A DNA stretch of 64,000 nucleotides, taken from contig NZ_JXST01000034.1 of the NCBI RefSeq assembly GCF_000878195.1, forward strand, positions 1 through 64,000, read 5' to 3'. The DNA is from Mycolicibacterium llatzerense. Lineage in GTDB: Bacteria > Actinomycetota > Actinomycetes > Mycobacteriales > Mycobacteriaceae. Shown here piece by piece: positions 17,316 through 25,125 of this stretch (position 1 is its first letter; every line of letters begins with the position of its first letter). The notes under the pieces were generated by a model. The model was not told the origin of the DNA. It saw only the letters and a list, made by a program, of their open reading frames with translations, and searched no databases. Made by a program: the position numbers and the translations under genes.

Positions 17316-18062
17316 TCACTTCGCCCCGGCGGGTCGTCGGTCTGGTATCAGGTGCCGGGCGAAGAAGCGGGCCGCGTCCTCCCCCGCGTACGCCGGGACG
17401 CCGGTATGTCCACCCATGTTGGCGTGCAGCGTCTTCTCCGGGGAACCGAAGGCGTCGAACAGCTCCAGTACCTGCTGCCGGTTATCTACTTCGTCGTCCC
17501 ACTGCAGCAGGACATGCAGCGGGATGGTGACCTCACGCGCTTCGGCGACCATGGCGCGGGGCACAAAACTCCCGGCGAACAACACAGCAGCCACGATTCG
17601 CGGTTCGACCACTGCCAGCCGGATACCCACGGCGATCACCCCGCCCGAGAAGCCAATCGGGCCGCTGATCTCAGGACGCGAAAGGAGTGCGTCGACGGTG
17701 AACTGCCATTCCGGTACTGCCTTCTCGACCAGGGGGACGACAAGCCGGTCGATGATCTCATCGACCGGCTCGCCGGCCGCCAGCGCGCGATGCAGATCGG
17801 CACGGGCCAGCTCTGCATCGGCAGACCGCGGGCGGTCGCCGCTACCGGGCAGCTCGATCGTGGCCGCGGCAAACCCGTCCGCCAGGCAGCGCCGAGCGCG
17901 GCTCGCCAGCCGCGGGTACATCGCGCGCAGTCCGCCGGGGTGGCCGAGCAGGATCAGCGGCGCTGGTGTCGAACCGGGCGTCCACAGGATGCCGGGGATG
18001 TCGTCAAGCATGAATTCACGTTCGAGGCCGTCCTCGAAACGCCGTTCGGAAATGAAGTGCAT
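17316..18062 (-). CDS. Alpha/beta hydrolase (dienelactone hydrolase-like)
   Basis: The 248-residue protein shows the alpha/beta hydrolase core: oxyanion strand LILLGHPGG (about 36-44), nucleophile elbow IGFSGGV (Ser about 140), Asp in WDDEVDN and His in MGGHTG near the C-terminus. It lacks a signal peptide. The substrate is unknown. A 16-codon open frame with a strong ribosome site lies 46 bp upstream on the same strand, in its probable leader. Confidence 0.8.
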   Translation of the reverse strand: MHFISERRFEDGLEREFMLDDIPGILWTPGSTPAPLILLGHPGGLRAMYPRLASRARRCLADGFAAATIELPGSGDRPRSADAELARADLHRALAAGEPVDEIIDRLVVPLVEKAVPEWQFTVDALLSRPEISGPIGFSGGVIAVGIRLAVVEPRIVAAVLFAGSFVPRAMVAEAREVTIPLHVLLQWDDEVDNRQQVLELFDAFGSPEKTLHANMGGHTGVPAYAGEDAARFFARHLIPDRRPAGAK

Positions 18063-18108
18063 GGTCGTGCCTTTCGGGAGTGCTCGTTGAACGGCGCTCC
18101 CGGACGAC

Positions 18109-18159
18109 CTATCGCCCGACCGTGACCCCGAACAGGAGCACCCACGTCGATACGTTCAC
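18109..18159 (-). CDS. Possible 16-residue leader peptide
   Basis: A GTG at 18159 opens a 16-codon frame (MNVSTWVLLFGVTVGR if read from GTG as Met). It has a very strong Shine-Dalgarno sequence, AGGAGGTGGT, just upstream, much better than that of most genes here. The peptide is hydrophobic with one basic end. It ends 46 bp before the hydrolase at 18062. It could be a leader peptide that couples translation to expression of that gene, or a tiny membrane peptide. Confidence 0.4.
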   Translation of the reverse strand: MNVSTWVLLFGVTVGR

Positions 18160-18298
18160 GGGTACCACCTCCTCGCCACTTGCACGGTCTCCCAGAAGGT
18201 AACAACGGTCGCTGCCGGCCGCCAACTGTTTTTCAGGCGGGCTCTTCGGCCGGTGTCCGCAATCGAGATGATCTGCGACCCCGACCAGCTCGGGTTCC

Positions 18299-19183
18299 TC
18301 AAAATGACTGCGGTACAACGGACCTGAGTTGGGCCGTGGTGCTGACTAGGACGTCGAGCTCGGCGTGGGTCCACGCACGTCCGCGGGCAATCACCACGAT
18401 GTGATGAATACCCAGTTCCGCCAACCTGCCGTAACGTTCGACCAACTGATCGGCGGACTCACCGGGCGTCAATGCGGTGGTGACGGTGTGTTCGATCTCC
18501 TGTCGCGGCCGCCCGAGCTCATCGCAGTGCCGCCCGAGCGCGTCGAGTTGACGACGAATCACCTGCTCCCCGTTGGGGATATTGAAAAGGTTGCAGGCGT
18601 CGGCGTATTCGGCCACCAGGCGCAAGGTTCGGCGTTCACCGGTTCCGCCGATCAGTATCGGCGGCCGGGTGATCGGCGTTGGCCGACCGATGGGGCGTCC
18701 GGCGCGATAATAGCGCCCCACGAACGGGGATTCGTCGCCGTCCCACATACGCCGCGCCAGTTGGAGCAGCTCGGCCAGGCGATCGAACCGCTCGCCGGTC
18801 GGCGGCAAAAACAGCCCGAGCGCGCTTGCCTCGTCGGCGTTGTAGCCGGCGCCGAGTCCCAACCACGCCCGCCCGCCGGACAGCACGTCCAAGGTGGTGA
18901 CGGCTTTGATCAACACCGCAGGATCGCGGAACGTCGTTGCAGTTACCAGTGTGCCGAGCCGCAACTTCGCGGTCTTGGCGGCCAGGAATCCGAGGGTGGT
19001 GTACGCCTCCAACATCGGCTCATCGAGCCGGCTGGCCGGGTCGGCCTGCAGTAGGTGATCCGCCACCCAGAGGGTGTCAACGTCTGTGCCATCAAGGATT
19101 TCGGCCAGCAATGCCAGGTGTGCCCCGATCGCGGCCGTCCCCTCCGGCCACGAAAAGTTGGTGACACTGACGCTCAGCTTCAT
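18299..19183 (-). CDS. LLM-class F420-dependent oxidoreductase
   Basis: The 294-residue TIM-barrel protein has DVLSGGRAWLGLGAGYNADEA (about 99-119) and PPILIGGTGERRTLRLVAEYADACN (about 172-196), the pattern of F420-linked actinobacterial LLM enzymes. It belongs to a different subgroup from the one at 8066. The start overlaps the end of the membrane-protein gene by four bases, so both come from one leaderless transcript. The substrate is unknown. Confidence 0.87.
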   Translation of the reverse strand: MKLSVSVTNFSWPEGTAAIGAHLALLAEILDGTDVDTLWVADHLLQADPASRLDEPMLEAYTTLGFLAAKTAKLRLGTLVTATTFRDPAVLIKAVTTLDVLSGGRAWLGLGAGYNADEASALGLFLPPTGERFDRLAELLQLARRMWDGDESPFVGRYYRAGRPIGRPTPITRPPILIGGTGERRTLRLVAEYADACNLFNIPNGEQVIRRQLDALGRHCDELGRPRQEIEHTVTTALTPGESADQLVERYGRLAELGIHHIVVIARGRAWTHAELDVLVSTTAQLRSVVPQSF

Positions 19184-19914
19184 GCCGGCCCACTGGCGGT
19201 TGCGTGCTCCTGCCGGTTCCGGGCGGCACGGCGCTTCGGCAGCAGGACGCCGATGGCGACAAGCCAGATCAGCGCGGAGAACCTGGCGATCGGCAACAAG
19301 GGCGCGGCCTGGGGCCAGATGAGCACCACGGTGGTGAGCTCAGCGGCCACCGCGATCCCGAGACCGATCCACGCCAACGCCCGCGGCACCAGCTGCAGGA
19401 TCAGCGCGGGGACCGCCAGGCCCGCCACCAACAGGCCGAGCATCACGACGTGCGCCACGCCGCCGGTGAGAAACGTCAAGTAGTAGAGCGCGTTGATCAG
19501 CGGGCCGTCGGTACTGACCTCGGGCCGCGACAGCGTCCACAGGAGCAGGCTCGAGAGCCCCAGTCCCCCGGCTGCAAGTACGCCGCCCGCGAGCGCGATG
19601 GTGGCTCCCGGTGCAGTGACGCCGAGCTGCCGCAGCCGCGCACTTGCCGTGGCCGCATAGATCAACAGTGGGACCGAGGACCCGAATACGAACACTGCAC
19701 TCACCTGCGTGGCCGACGAATGCGCGCGGAAGTAGTCCAGCACGGCCGCTGAATTCTGGTATGGCAGAGGCGGTGTGCCGCCCAGCGCAGCGAGCATTGT
19801 GACGCCGACCAGGAGCAGGCCGAGCGAGATCGTGCCGAGCAGCCACAGCGGTGGCCCACCCGGCTGCGGCGGGCGGCTGCGGGTCGTCGGTCGATCGCCG
19901 ATGTAATCGTTCAT
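19180..19914 (-). CDS. Polytopic membrane protein
   Basis: The 244-residue protein has about six or seven hydrophobic helices (around 24-44, 72-93, 104-128, 143-173, 180-202 and 212-226), a Pro-rich cytoplasmic N-terminus and a basic C-terminal end. The layout resembles DUF4386-type integral membrane proteins. It starts just after a leaderless -10, divergent from a MarR regulator, and is coupled to the LLM gene by ATGA. It may act with the oxidoreductase under that MarR protein (inference). Confidence 0.7.
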   Translation of the reverse strand: MNDYIGDRPTTRSRPPQPGGPPLWLLGTISLGLLLVGVTMLAALGGTPPLPYQNSAAVLDYFRAHSSATQVSAVFVFGSSVPLLIYAATASARLRQLGVTAPGATIALAGGVLAAGGLGLSSLLLWTLSRPEVSTDGPLINALYYLTFLTGGVAHVVMLGLLVAGLAVPALILQLVPRALAWIGLGIAVAAELTTVVLIWPQAAPLLPIARFSALIWLVAIGVLLPKRRAARNRQEHATASGPA

Positions 19915-19921
19915 GCGTTGA

Positions 19922-19927
19922 ACGATA
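19922..19927 (-). promoter_or_regulatory. Leaderless -10 hexamer for the membrane-protein operon
   Basis: On the minus strand TATCGT (TANNNT) ends seven bases before the ATG at 19914. Confidence 0.5.
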
Positions 19928-19972
19928 TTCCTACTGAATCAGATGCGTCAACATCATTCACAAAGAAAACGG

Positions 19973-19988
19973 TTGCATACGTGTATTG
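19973..19988. promoter_or_regulatory. Candidate MarR operator
   Basis: TTGCATACGTGTATTG is an imperfect palindrome centred on ATACGTGTAT. It overlaps the -10 hexamer (TATTGT, 19984-19989) of the MarR gene and lies between the two divergent starts, the usual place for an autoregulatory MarR site. Confidence 0.4.
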
Positions 19989-19989
19989 T
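19984..19989 (+). promoter_or_regulatory. Leaderless -10 hexamer for the divergent MarR gene
   Basis: TATTGT (TANNNT) ends six bases before the ATG at 19996. This favours that ATG over an upstream start at 19918, which would run through the divergent promoter. Confidence 0.5.
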
Positions 19990-19995
19990 TTGTCT

Positions 19996-20490
19996 ATGCC
20001 GCCAGTGTCCAGTGCCCAGCAGCGGGGCGGAGTCGCGTTCTTGCTCGCTCAGCTCGGTAGCCACGCCGCTCAGTTGTTCGCCGAACGCCTTGCCGCGCTG
20101 AAGCTGACTCCCCCACATGCCGGAATCCTGCGCATGATCGCTACCCAGCCAGGACTCAGCCAGCAGGAGCTCAGTGGGCAATTGGGACTGTTACCCAGCC
20201 GAATGGTCACCTATCTCGACGAGCTCGAGACACGTGGTGAGGTCGAACGGCGGCGCAACCCGACTGACCGGCGGCTGTACGCGTTGTACCTGACCAAGTC
20301 GGGTGAGAAATTGATGCAGACGATTTCCGAGCTTGCCCGCGAGCACGAACAGGCGCTGACCGCCGGCTTGACGGGCCAACAACGCAAGACACTCAACGAG
20401 CTGCTCGCCGCCGTCGCCGAGCAGCAGGGCCTGGCGCCGGCGGTGCACCCGGGCTACCGGCAACTAGGCCGCCGACGGGGCGAAGCCTAG
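19996..20490 (+). CDS. MarR family transcriptional regulator
   Basis: The 164-residue protein has a winged helix-turn-helix: helices around LSQQELSGQLGLLPSRMVTYLDELE (about 55-79) and the wing ERRRNPTDRRLYALYLT (about 84-100), a classic MarR motif with the DxR wing. It is divergent from the membrane-protein/LLM operon with only 81 bp between the starts. A palindrome covers its -10. It probably represses itself and that operon. Confidence 0.87.
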   Translation: MPPVSSAQQRGGVAFLLAQLGSHAAQLFAERLAALKLTPPHAGILRMIATQPGLSQQELSGQLGLLPSRMVTYLDELETRGEVERRRNPTDRRLYALYLTKSGEKLMQTISELAREHEQALTAGLTGQQRKTLNELLAAVAEQQGLAPAVHPGYRQLGRRRGEA

Positions 20491-20568
20491 ACCGTCGGGA
20501 CTAATGTCCTCTCGCCCGATGCCTTCGGTCCGTGGCGAACGTGATCCTGGGGGCCGAACATTCCAGGT

Positions 20569-20787
20569 ATGGACGCACCGCGAACCGCTTTCGCGGTCGA
20601 TGAGCTGGATGCGATTTCCCGAACGTTGACCGCACGTTTCCCGGACATCGATCCCGGCGAAGTACGGCGCGTCGTTGACGACACATATCGGCACATTGCT
20701 GCCGGGGCGCGAATCTCCGCGCACCTGATTCCTCTGACTCTGCACCGTGCTCGTGAGGTTCTCGCCGGTTCGACAGCGGCGCGATGA
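20569..20787 (+). CDS. Small three-helix-bundle protein
   Basis: The 72-residue protein is helical and resembles the actinobacterial three-helix-bundle dimerization domain (VRRVVDDTYRHIA, ISAHLIPLTLHRAREVL). Such domains occur next to transporters or fused to regulators. It overlaps the Pit transporter start by four bases, so it is made together with it and may be a small regulatory or assembly subunit. That role is inferred only. Confidence 0.7.
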   Translation: MDAPRTAFAVDELDAISRTLTARFPDIDPGEVRRVVDDTYRHIAAGARISAHLIPLTLHRAREVLAGSTAAR

Positions 20788-21785
20788 GTGCCCTGATTTT
20801 CGTGATCGTCCTGGCCTTCGCGTTCGATGTCACGAACGGCTTCCACGACTCCGCGAATTCGGTGGCGGCGCTCATCTCGACTCGGGCCGCTACCGCGGCT
20901 CAGGCACTGCTCATCACGGCGCTCGGCAATCTGACCGGTCCCCTGCTGGCAGGTACGGCTGTAGCCAATACGGTAGGCGGAGTCGTCGATGTTCCGCTCG
21001 CTGAAACGGTGCCAGTCGTGGGCGCCGCCCTCACCGCCGCGATCCTGTGGAACTTGGTCACCTGGCGGTTGGGGTTACCGTCGAGTTCCTCGCATGCCCT
21101 CATCGGCGGCCTCGTCGGCGCCACGCTACTCCGCGGCTGGAATGGAGTCCATTGGGGCGGGTTCGACGGCTGGCGCCCTTATGGCGTCGTGGGTGTTCTT
21201 GCGGGCCTTGCGATCTCCCCGATTCTCGGGGCTATTGTCGGCGGCGCTGCGAGCTCAATTGCCTGTCGGGCCTTGCGGCGAACGCGACGAAGGGTGAACT
21301 CGGTCATACGGCGTGGCGAATGGGTCACCGCGTCCGCTCTTGCCTTCAGCCATGGCGCCAATGACGCGCAGAAGACCATGGGCGTCGTTGCGCTGCTCTT
21401 GGTGGCCACTGGGCATCTCCACCAGTTTTACGTCCCGCTCTGGGTGCGGATCGCCGCGGCTACGGCTTTGACGATCGGCACGATGCTCGGCGGTTGGCGG
21501 ATCGTTCACACCGTCGGCCACGGCATCTATCGGATGCACCCAATCGACGGATTGGTCAGCCAAGGAAGTTCGGCGGCGGTCATCCTTGCTGCAGCCGCGG
21601 TCGGCGCTCCGGTCAGCACCACGCACGTTGTCGCATCCGGTGTCGTTGGCGTTGGCGCGCAGCGACGGTTGCGCCACGTGCACTGGGCTGTTGTCCGCGA
21701 AATCGGCGCCGCCTGGGTGATCACACTGCCGGTGACCGCGTTGGCCGCTGCGGCCCTACTGCCCGTCTGGAAGGTCGTGTTGTGA
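20784..21785 (+). CDS. Inorganic phosphate transporter (Pit/PHO4 family)
   Basis: The 333-residue membrane protein carries the duplicated PHO4 signature: FDVTNGFHDSANSVAALISTR near the N-terminus (about 12-32) and FSHGANDAQKTMGVVAL (about 190-206), both with the conserved GxNDxxN-like loop. It is the compact Pit version with about ten helices and should import phosphate with H+ or as a metal-phosphate complex. It sits in a three-gene overlapping operon with a small helical protein before it and a DUF47 protein after it. Confidence 0.92.
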   Translation: MSALIFVIVLAFAFDVTNGFHDSANSVAALISTRAATAAQALLITALGNLTGPLLAGTAVANTVGGVVDVPLAETVPVVGAALTAAILWNLVTWRLGLPSSSSHALIGGLVGATLLRGWNGVHWGGFDGWRPYGVVGVLAGLAISPILGAIVGGAASSIACRALRRTRRRVNSVIRRGEWVTASALAFSHGANDAQKTMGVVALLLVATGHLHQFYVPLWVRIAAATALTIGTMLGGWRIVHTVGHGIYRMHPIDGLVSQGSSAAVILAAAAVGAPVSTTHVVASGVVGVGAQRRLRHVHWAVVREIGAAWVITLPVTALAAAALLPVWKVVL

Positions 21786-22396
21786 AGCATCTCCGTGCAT
21801 GGTTTCTCCCACGCAACCTGGACACCCTCGCCACCCTCGTAGCTCAACTCGAAGTGGTTGAGCACATGCTCGCGACGCTCTCAGCGTGGATTCGCGGCAA
21901 GCCGTCAGACACGTCGGTAATCGAGTTGCGAGAGTTCGCAGAAGCCGAGCAGAACTTTCGGCGGCAGTTGAACACTGAGGTCAGGCAAAGCTTCAGTACC
22001 CCGCTTGAGTCCGAAGACTTGTTTGAATTCGGTGAAGCCCTCGGTGAAATTGCCGCCTGCACGTATGCCCTGGTGCGGGAAGGCGACCTATCAAATACCG
22101 GGCCCGACGGGTGTTTGCAGGACATTGTCGAGGCGATCTCGAACGCATTCGTGTCGCTGGCATCGGCGATTCGCGCGTTGCCGCACGCGCGCGCCGCAAA
22201 AATGGCGGACGAAACACTGAGACGGTTGACCGTCGTCGAGCACTCGTACCGAGCAGCCATCGAGGATCTGGAGAATGAACCCAACCTGCACCATGAGCTG
22301 CGCCGCCGCGAACTCTACCGTCGCAGTGAGCATCTCGCGGCAGCGGTGCAGGCCCTGGCTCGTCGGGTGTCGTACGCGGTATTCAAGACCGAGTGA
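21782..22396 (+). CDS. DUF47/PhoU-like Pit accessory protein
   Basis: The 204-residue all-helical protein fits the DUF47 (PhoU-related) family that accompanies Pit transporters. It starts KHLRAWFLPRNLDTLATLV and ends with the LHHELRRRELYRRSEHLAAAVQ helix. I placed the start at the GTG at 21782, which overlaps the Pit stop by four bases. The frame is open back to 21494, but the added residues are Arg-rich shadow sequence inside pit. It probably regulates phosphate import. Confidence 0.85.
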   Translation: MKHLRAWFLPRNLDTLATLVAQLEVVEHMLATLSAWIRGKPSDTSVIELREFAEAEQNFRRQLNTEVRQSFSTPLESEDLFEFGEALGEIAACTYALVREGDLSNTGPDGCLQDIVEAISNAFVSLASAIRALPHARAAKMADETLRRLTVVEHSYRAAIEDLENEPNLHHELRRRELYRRSEHLAAAVQALARRVSYAVFKTE

Positions 22397-22550
22397 GTGG
22401 CGTGCACGGTGAAACGCATTGCGCGTTACCGCTAGCAGGGGGGACGAAGTAGTGCTGCCGGCAACTCGTGATTGCCGCCGCCGTCCATGACGGCAGCCTC
22501 CCAGCCGACGAGACTGACATCTAGCGGCTTGACCAACCAGGAGGCTTCTA

Positions 22551-23615
22551 ATGACCAAGTCCATTGCCCGCAGCAGCCACACCGTTTCACTACTCAACGG
22601 CGAGATTGTGGAGGAATCCGAACTGGGCTCGATGCGCCGAGTCACCGTCGATTCCTTGCCGATTCTCAAGAACCTGTCGATCAAGCGCCTATTGCTCAAC
22701 CCCGGGACCATGCGCACACCACACTGGCACGCAAACGCCAACGAACTCACCTACTGCGTGTCGGGGACCGCATTGGTGTCCGTCCTGGACAACCACAGTG
22801 TGTTCTCAAACTTCATCGTCACCGCAGGGCAGATGTTCCACATCGAGTCCGGTGCGCTGCACCACATCGAGAACATCGGTACCGACGTCGCCGAGTTCAT
22901 CATCGCCTTCCGCAACGAACGTCCCGAGGACTTCGGCCTGGGAGCTACCTTCGGGGCGTTCACCGACGCCGTGCTGGGCAACACGTACGACCTACCGTCT
23001 TCCGACATTGCCAAAATCCGCCGCAGCACCGTCGACCACAAACTGGCAGCTCGCAGCGGCAAAGCGGACGTCCCCTCTGCAGCCCATTTCAACAGTCCGC
23101 ACAAGTTCGACATCGAAGCCCAGGCCCCTGGTCTCAACTTCGCCAGCGGTAATGCCCGCTTCGCCCGCGACCAGTTCTGGCCCGCCCTGAAGGACATCTC
23201 GATGTACTCGCTGCGTATCACTGAAAACGGTATGCGCGAACCACATTGGCATCCGGTCACCGCCGAGATGGGCTATGTGCACTACGGCGACGCCCGCATG
23301 ACCATCATGAACCCGGACGGCACTCTGGACACTTGGAACCTCACCACCGGCGACATGTACTTCATCCCCCGCGCCTATCCCCATCACATCGAGAACATCG
23401 GTACCGACGACTGGCATTTCCTGATCTTCTTCGACCAGCCGTTCCCCGCCGACATCGGCTTCAAAGCCTCTGCAAGCGCCTATTCACAAGAAGTCCTCGC
23501 CGCCACGTTCAACACCCACATCGATGATCTGCCGACGTTTCCATTCACCCCCGCCGACCCACTGGTGGTCGCCCGTGTCAACCCGGTCGACGCACACGGA
23601 GTCGGCCGACTCTGA
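22551..23615 (+). CDS. Bicupin, oxalate decarboxylase family
   Basis: The 354-residue protein has two cupin domains (about 40-130 and 220-310). Each keeps a full metal set: HWHANANELTY with LHHIE in the first, HWHPVTAEMGY with PHHIE in the second. Family members are Mn-dependent oxalate decarboxylases or oxidases. There is no signal peptide. The SENST lid of the Bacillus decarboxylase is not recognisable, so the exact reaction is open. CCAGGAGG precedes the ATG. A perfect 25-base repeat links the two domains. Confidence 0.82.
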   Translation: MTKSIARSSHTVSLLNGEIVEESELGSMRRVTVDSLPILKNLSIKRLLLNPGTMRTPHWHANANELTYCVSGTALVSVLDNHSVFSNFIVTAGQMFHIESGALHHIENIGTDVAEFIIAFRNERPEDFGLGATFGAFTDAVLGNTYDLPSSDIAKIRRSTVDHKLAARSGKADVPSAAHFNSPHKFDIEAQAPGLNFASGNARFARDQFWPALKDISMYSLRITENGMREPHWHPVTAEMGYVHYGDARMTIMNPDGTLDTWNLTTGDMYFIPRAYPHHIENIGTDDWHFLIFFDQPFPADIGFKASASAYSQEVLAATFNTHIDDLPTFPFTPADPLVVARVNPVDAHGVGRL

Positions 23616-23751
23616 CCGCCGTTAGTGGTCAACCAGGGTATGCCAGCGACAGTTATCACCGCTGAATACCTTCAGAGCGACGCACCCGGTGGGCACAGCC
23701 GATATTCACGGCTAGCCTTAGTGCTAGTCAATCCGCCGGGGGGCGAAAATC

Positions 23752-25068
23752 GTGAATGTGGACATCAAGACTCGGACCCACTGGCTGTTGGGGTACGGAC
23801 TTCCCCGCGCGACGCTCAAAGTGCTGGCACGTCGCGGCGACCCTTTCGCTCAGCTACTTCTTGATGACGACCAGCATGACCGCGCCTACGACCTGATCGA
23901 GCAGATTCGTCAGCAGGGGCATATGTCGACAGTGTTCGGTGGCAACGCGTGGGTGACCGCCGATCTACAACTCGTTCGAGACATATTGCGCGACAGCAGA
24001 CTCCGCACCGCCAAGCCGTGCGACCGGTCGCCCTTCCGTAGTGTTCAGCGACTGTTCGCCAAAACCAATCCCGGCGTGATCAACCCCGTGGAGCCGCCGT
24101 CGCTGCTGATGGTCGACGCACCCGAGCACGTGCGGCTGCGCCGCCTGGTGTCGCGGGCGTTTACCCCGAAAGCGATCGAGGGGCTTCGAAACCGCATTGA
24201 TGAGGTCGCCGACGGCTTGCTGAACGAGCTGGGCGAGACCAGTAACTGCGATTTGGTCGCGGCCTACGCCTCGAGGATTCCCATCGAGATCATTGCCGAG
24301 ATGTTGGGCATTCCCCGCGGAGACACGTCCTACCTCTACGGAGTCGGCGAAACGGTCTCCAAGTTGATCACCACGACCGCGCCGTCCTGGCGCAACTTCG
24401 CAACCGCGATCGACGGGTTACGTGAGTTCGAAAGCTACCTCGCCACGCATATCGAACGACTCCGGGGCGGAAGCGCCGACGACAGCATCCTGTCCGCCGT
24501 TATCCAGGACACCGAACTCTCCGACTTTGAAGTCAGGACCTTCGCCGGTCTGCTCCTGGGGGCCGGATTCATCACTACGGCACATCAATTCGGCACTGCA
24601 GTCGTGGCGCTGGTCAATCATCCAGACCAACTGGCCACGCTCCAGGCGCACCCCGAGGGCTGGGCCAATGCCGTGGAAGAGGTGCTGCGCTACGACTCCG
24701 TCTCCCAAATCGGAGTCAGGGTGGCCACCGAGGACCTTCAGGTCGGCGGCTACACCGTGCGGGAGGGCGCGGCCGTCTTCCTGCTCCTTGCCGGCGCCAA
24801 TCGCGACCCGGCGGTTTTCGAGCGCCCCGATGAATTCGACACCGCCCGCGCCAACGCTCGTGAGCACATCAGCTTCGGCACCGGGAGCCACGTCTGCCTG
24901 GGCGCTCCGTTGGCCCGCATGGAACTGCAGCTCGGCCTGCAAGCGCTGTTCGACCGGTTCCCCCGGCTGTGCCTGGCAGGCGTTCCGACCATGAACGACA
25001 GCACGCTGTTGCGAGGAATCAGCCATCTCCCCGTCGCGCTCGGACCCTCGCGGGTCAGCCCAGGTTGA
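23752..25068 (+). CDS. Cytochrome P450 with atypical I-helix
   Basis: The 438-residue P450 has the heme loop FGTGSHVCLG (Cys about 382), the K-helix EEVLRYDS (ExxR) and the C-helix HVRLRRLV. The I-helix reads GAGFITTAHQ: the acid of the usual AGx(D/E)TT is replaced by Ile, unusual for an O2-activating P450. It starts with a GTG at 23752 after a G-rich ribosome site. Duplicated CTAG sites (23712 and 23724) precede it. The substrate is unknown. Confidence 0.88.
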   Translation: MNVDIKTRTHWLLGYGLPRATLKVLARRGDPFAQLLLDDDQHDRAYDLIEQIRQQGHMSTVFGGNAWVTADLQLVRDILRDSRLRTAKPCDRSPFRSVQRLFAKTNPGVINPVEPPSLLMVDAPEHVRLRRLVSRAFTPKAIEGLRNRIDEVADGLLNELGETSNCDLVAAYASRIPIEIIAEMLGIPRGDTSYLYGVGETVSKLITTTAPSWRNFATAIDGLREFESYLATHIERLRGGSADDSILSAVIQDTELSDFEVRTFAGLLLGAGFITTAHQFGTAVVALVNHPDQLATLQAHPEGWANAVEEVLRYDSVSQIGVRVATEDLQVGGYTVREGAAVFLLLAGANRDPAVFERPDEFDTARANAREHISFGTGSHVCLGAPLARMELQLGLQALFDRFPRLCLAGVPTMNDSTLLRGISHLPVALGPSRVSPG

Positions 25069-25088
25069 CGTTCGGGCGTTGGTCGGAC

Positions 25089-25125
25089 AGGCGAATCTGG
25101 ATCGCCTAAGCAGGCGCCGCCCTGC
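25089..25125. terminator. Tandem hairpins between convergent genes
   Basis: AGGCGA (25089-25094) pairs with TCGCCT (25102-25107), and GCAGG (25110-25114) with CCTGC (25121-25125). Two perfect short hairpins fill the 57-bp gap between convergent genes, as a two-way terminator would. Confidence 0.45.

Noticed and set aside
21494..21781. N-terminal extension of the DUF47 frame
   Set aside because: The added residues are Arg-rich shadow sequence within pit; the GTG at 21782 overlaps the pit stop by four bases as expected.
22480..22494. Five-pair palindrome GCCGT-CCATG-ACGGC before the bicupin gene
   Set aside because: The stem is short in high-GC DNA and nothing else supports an operator.
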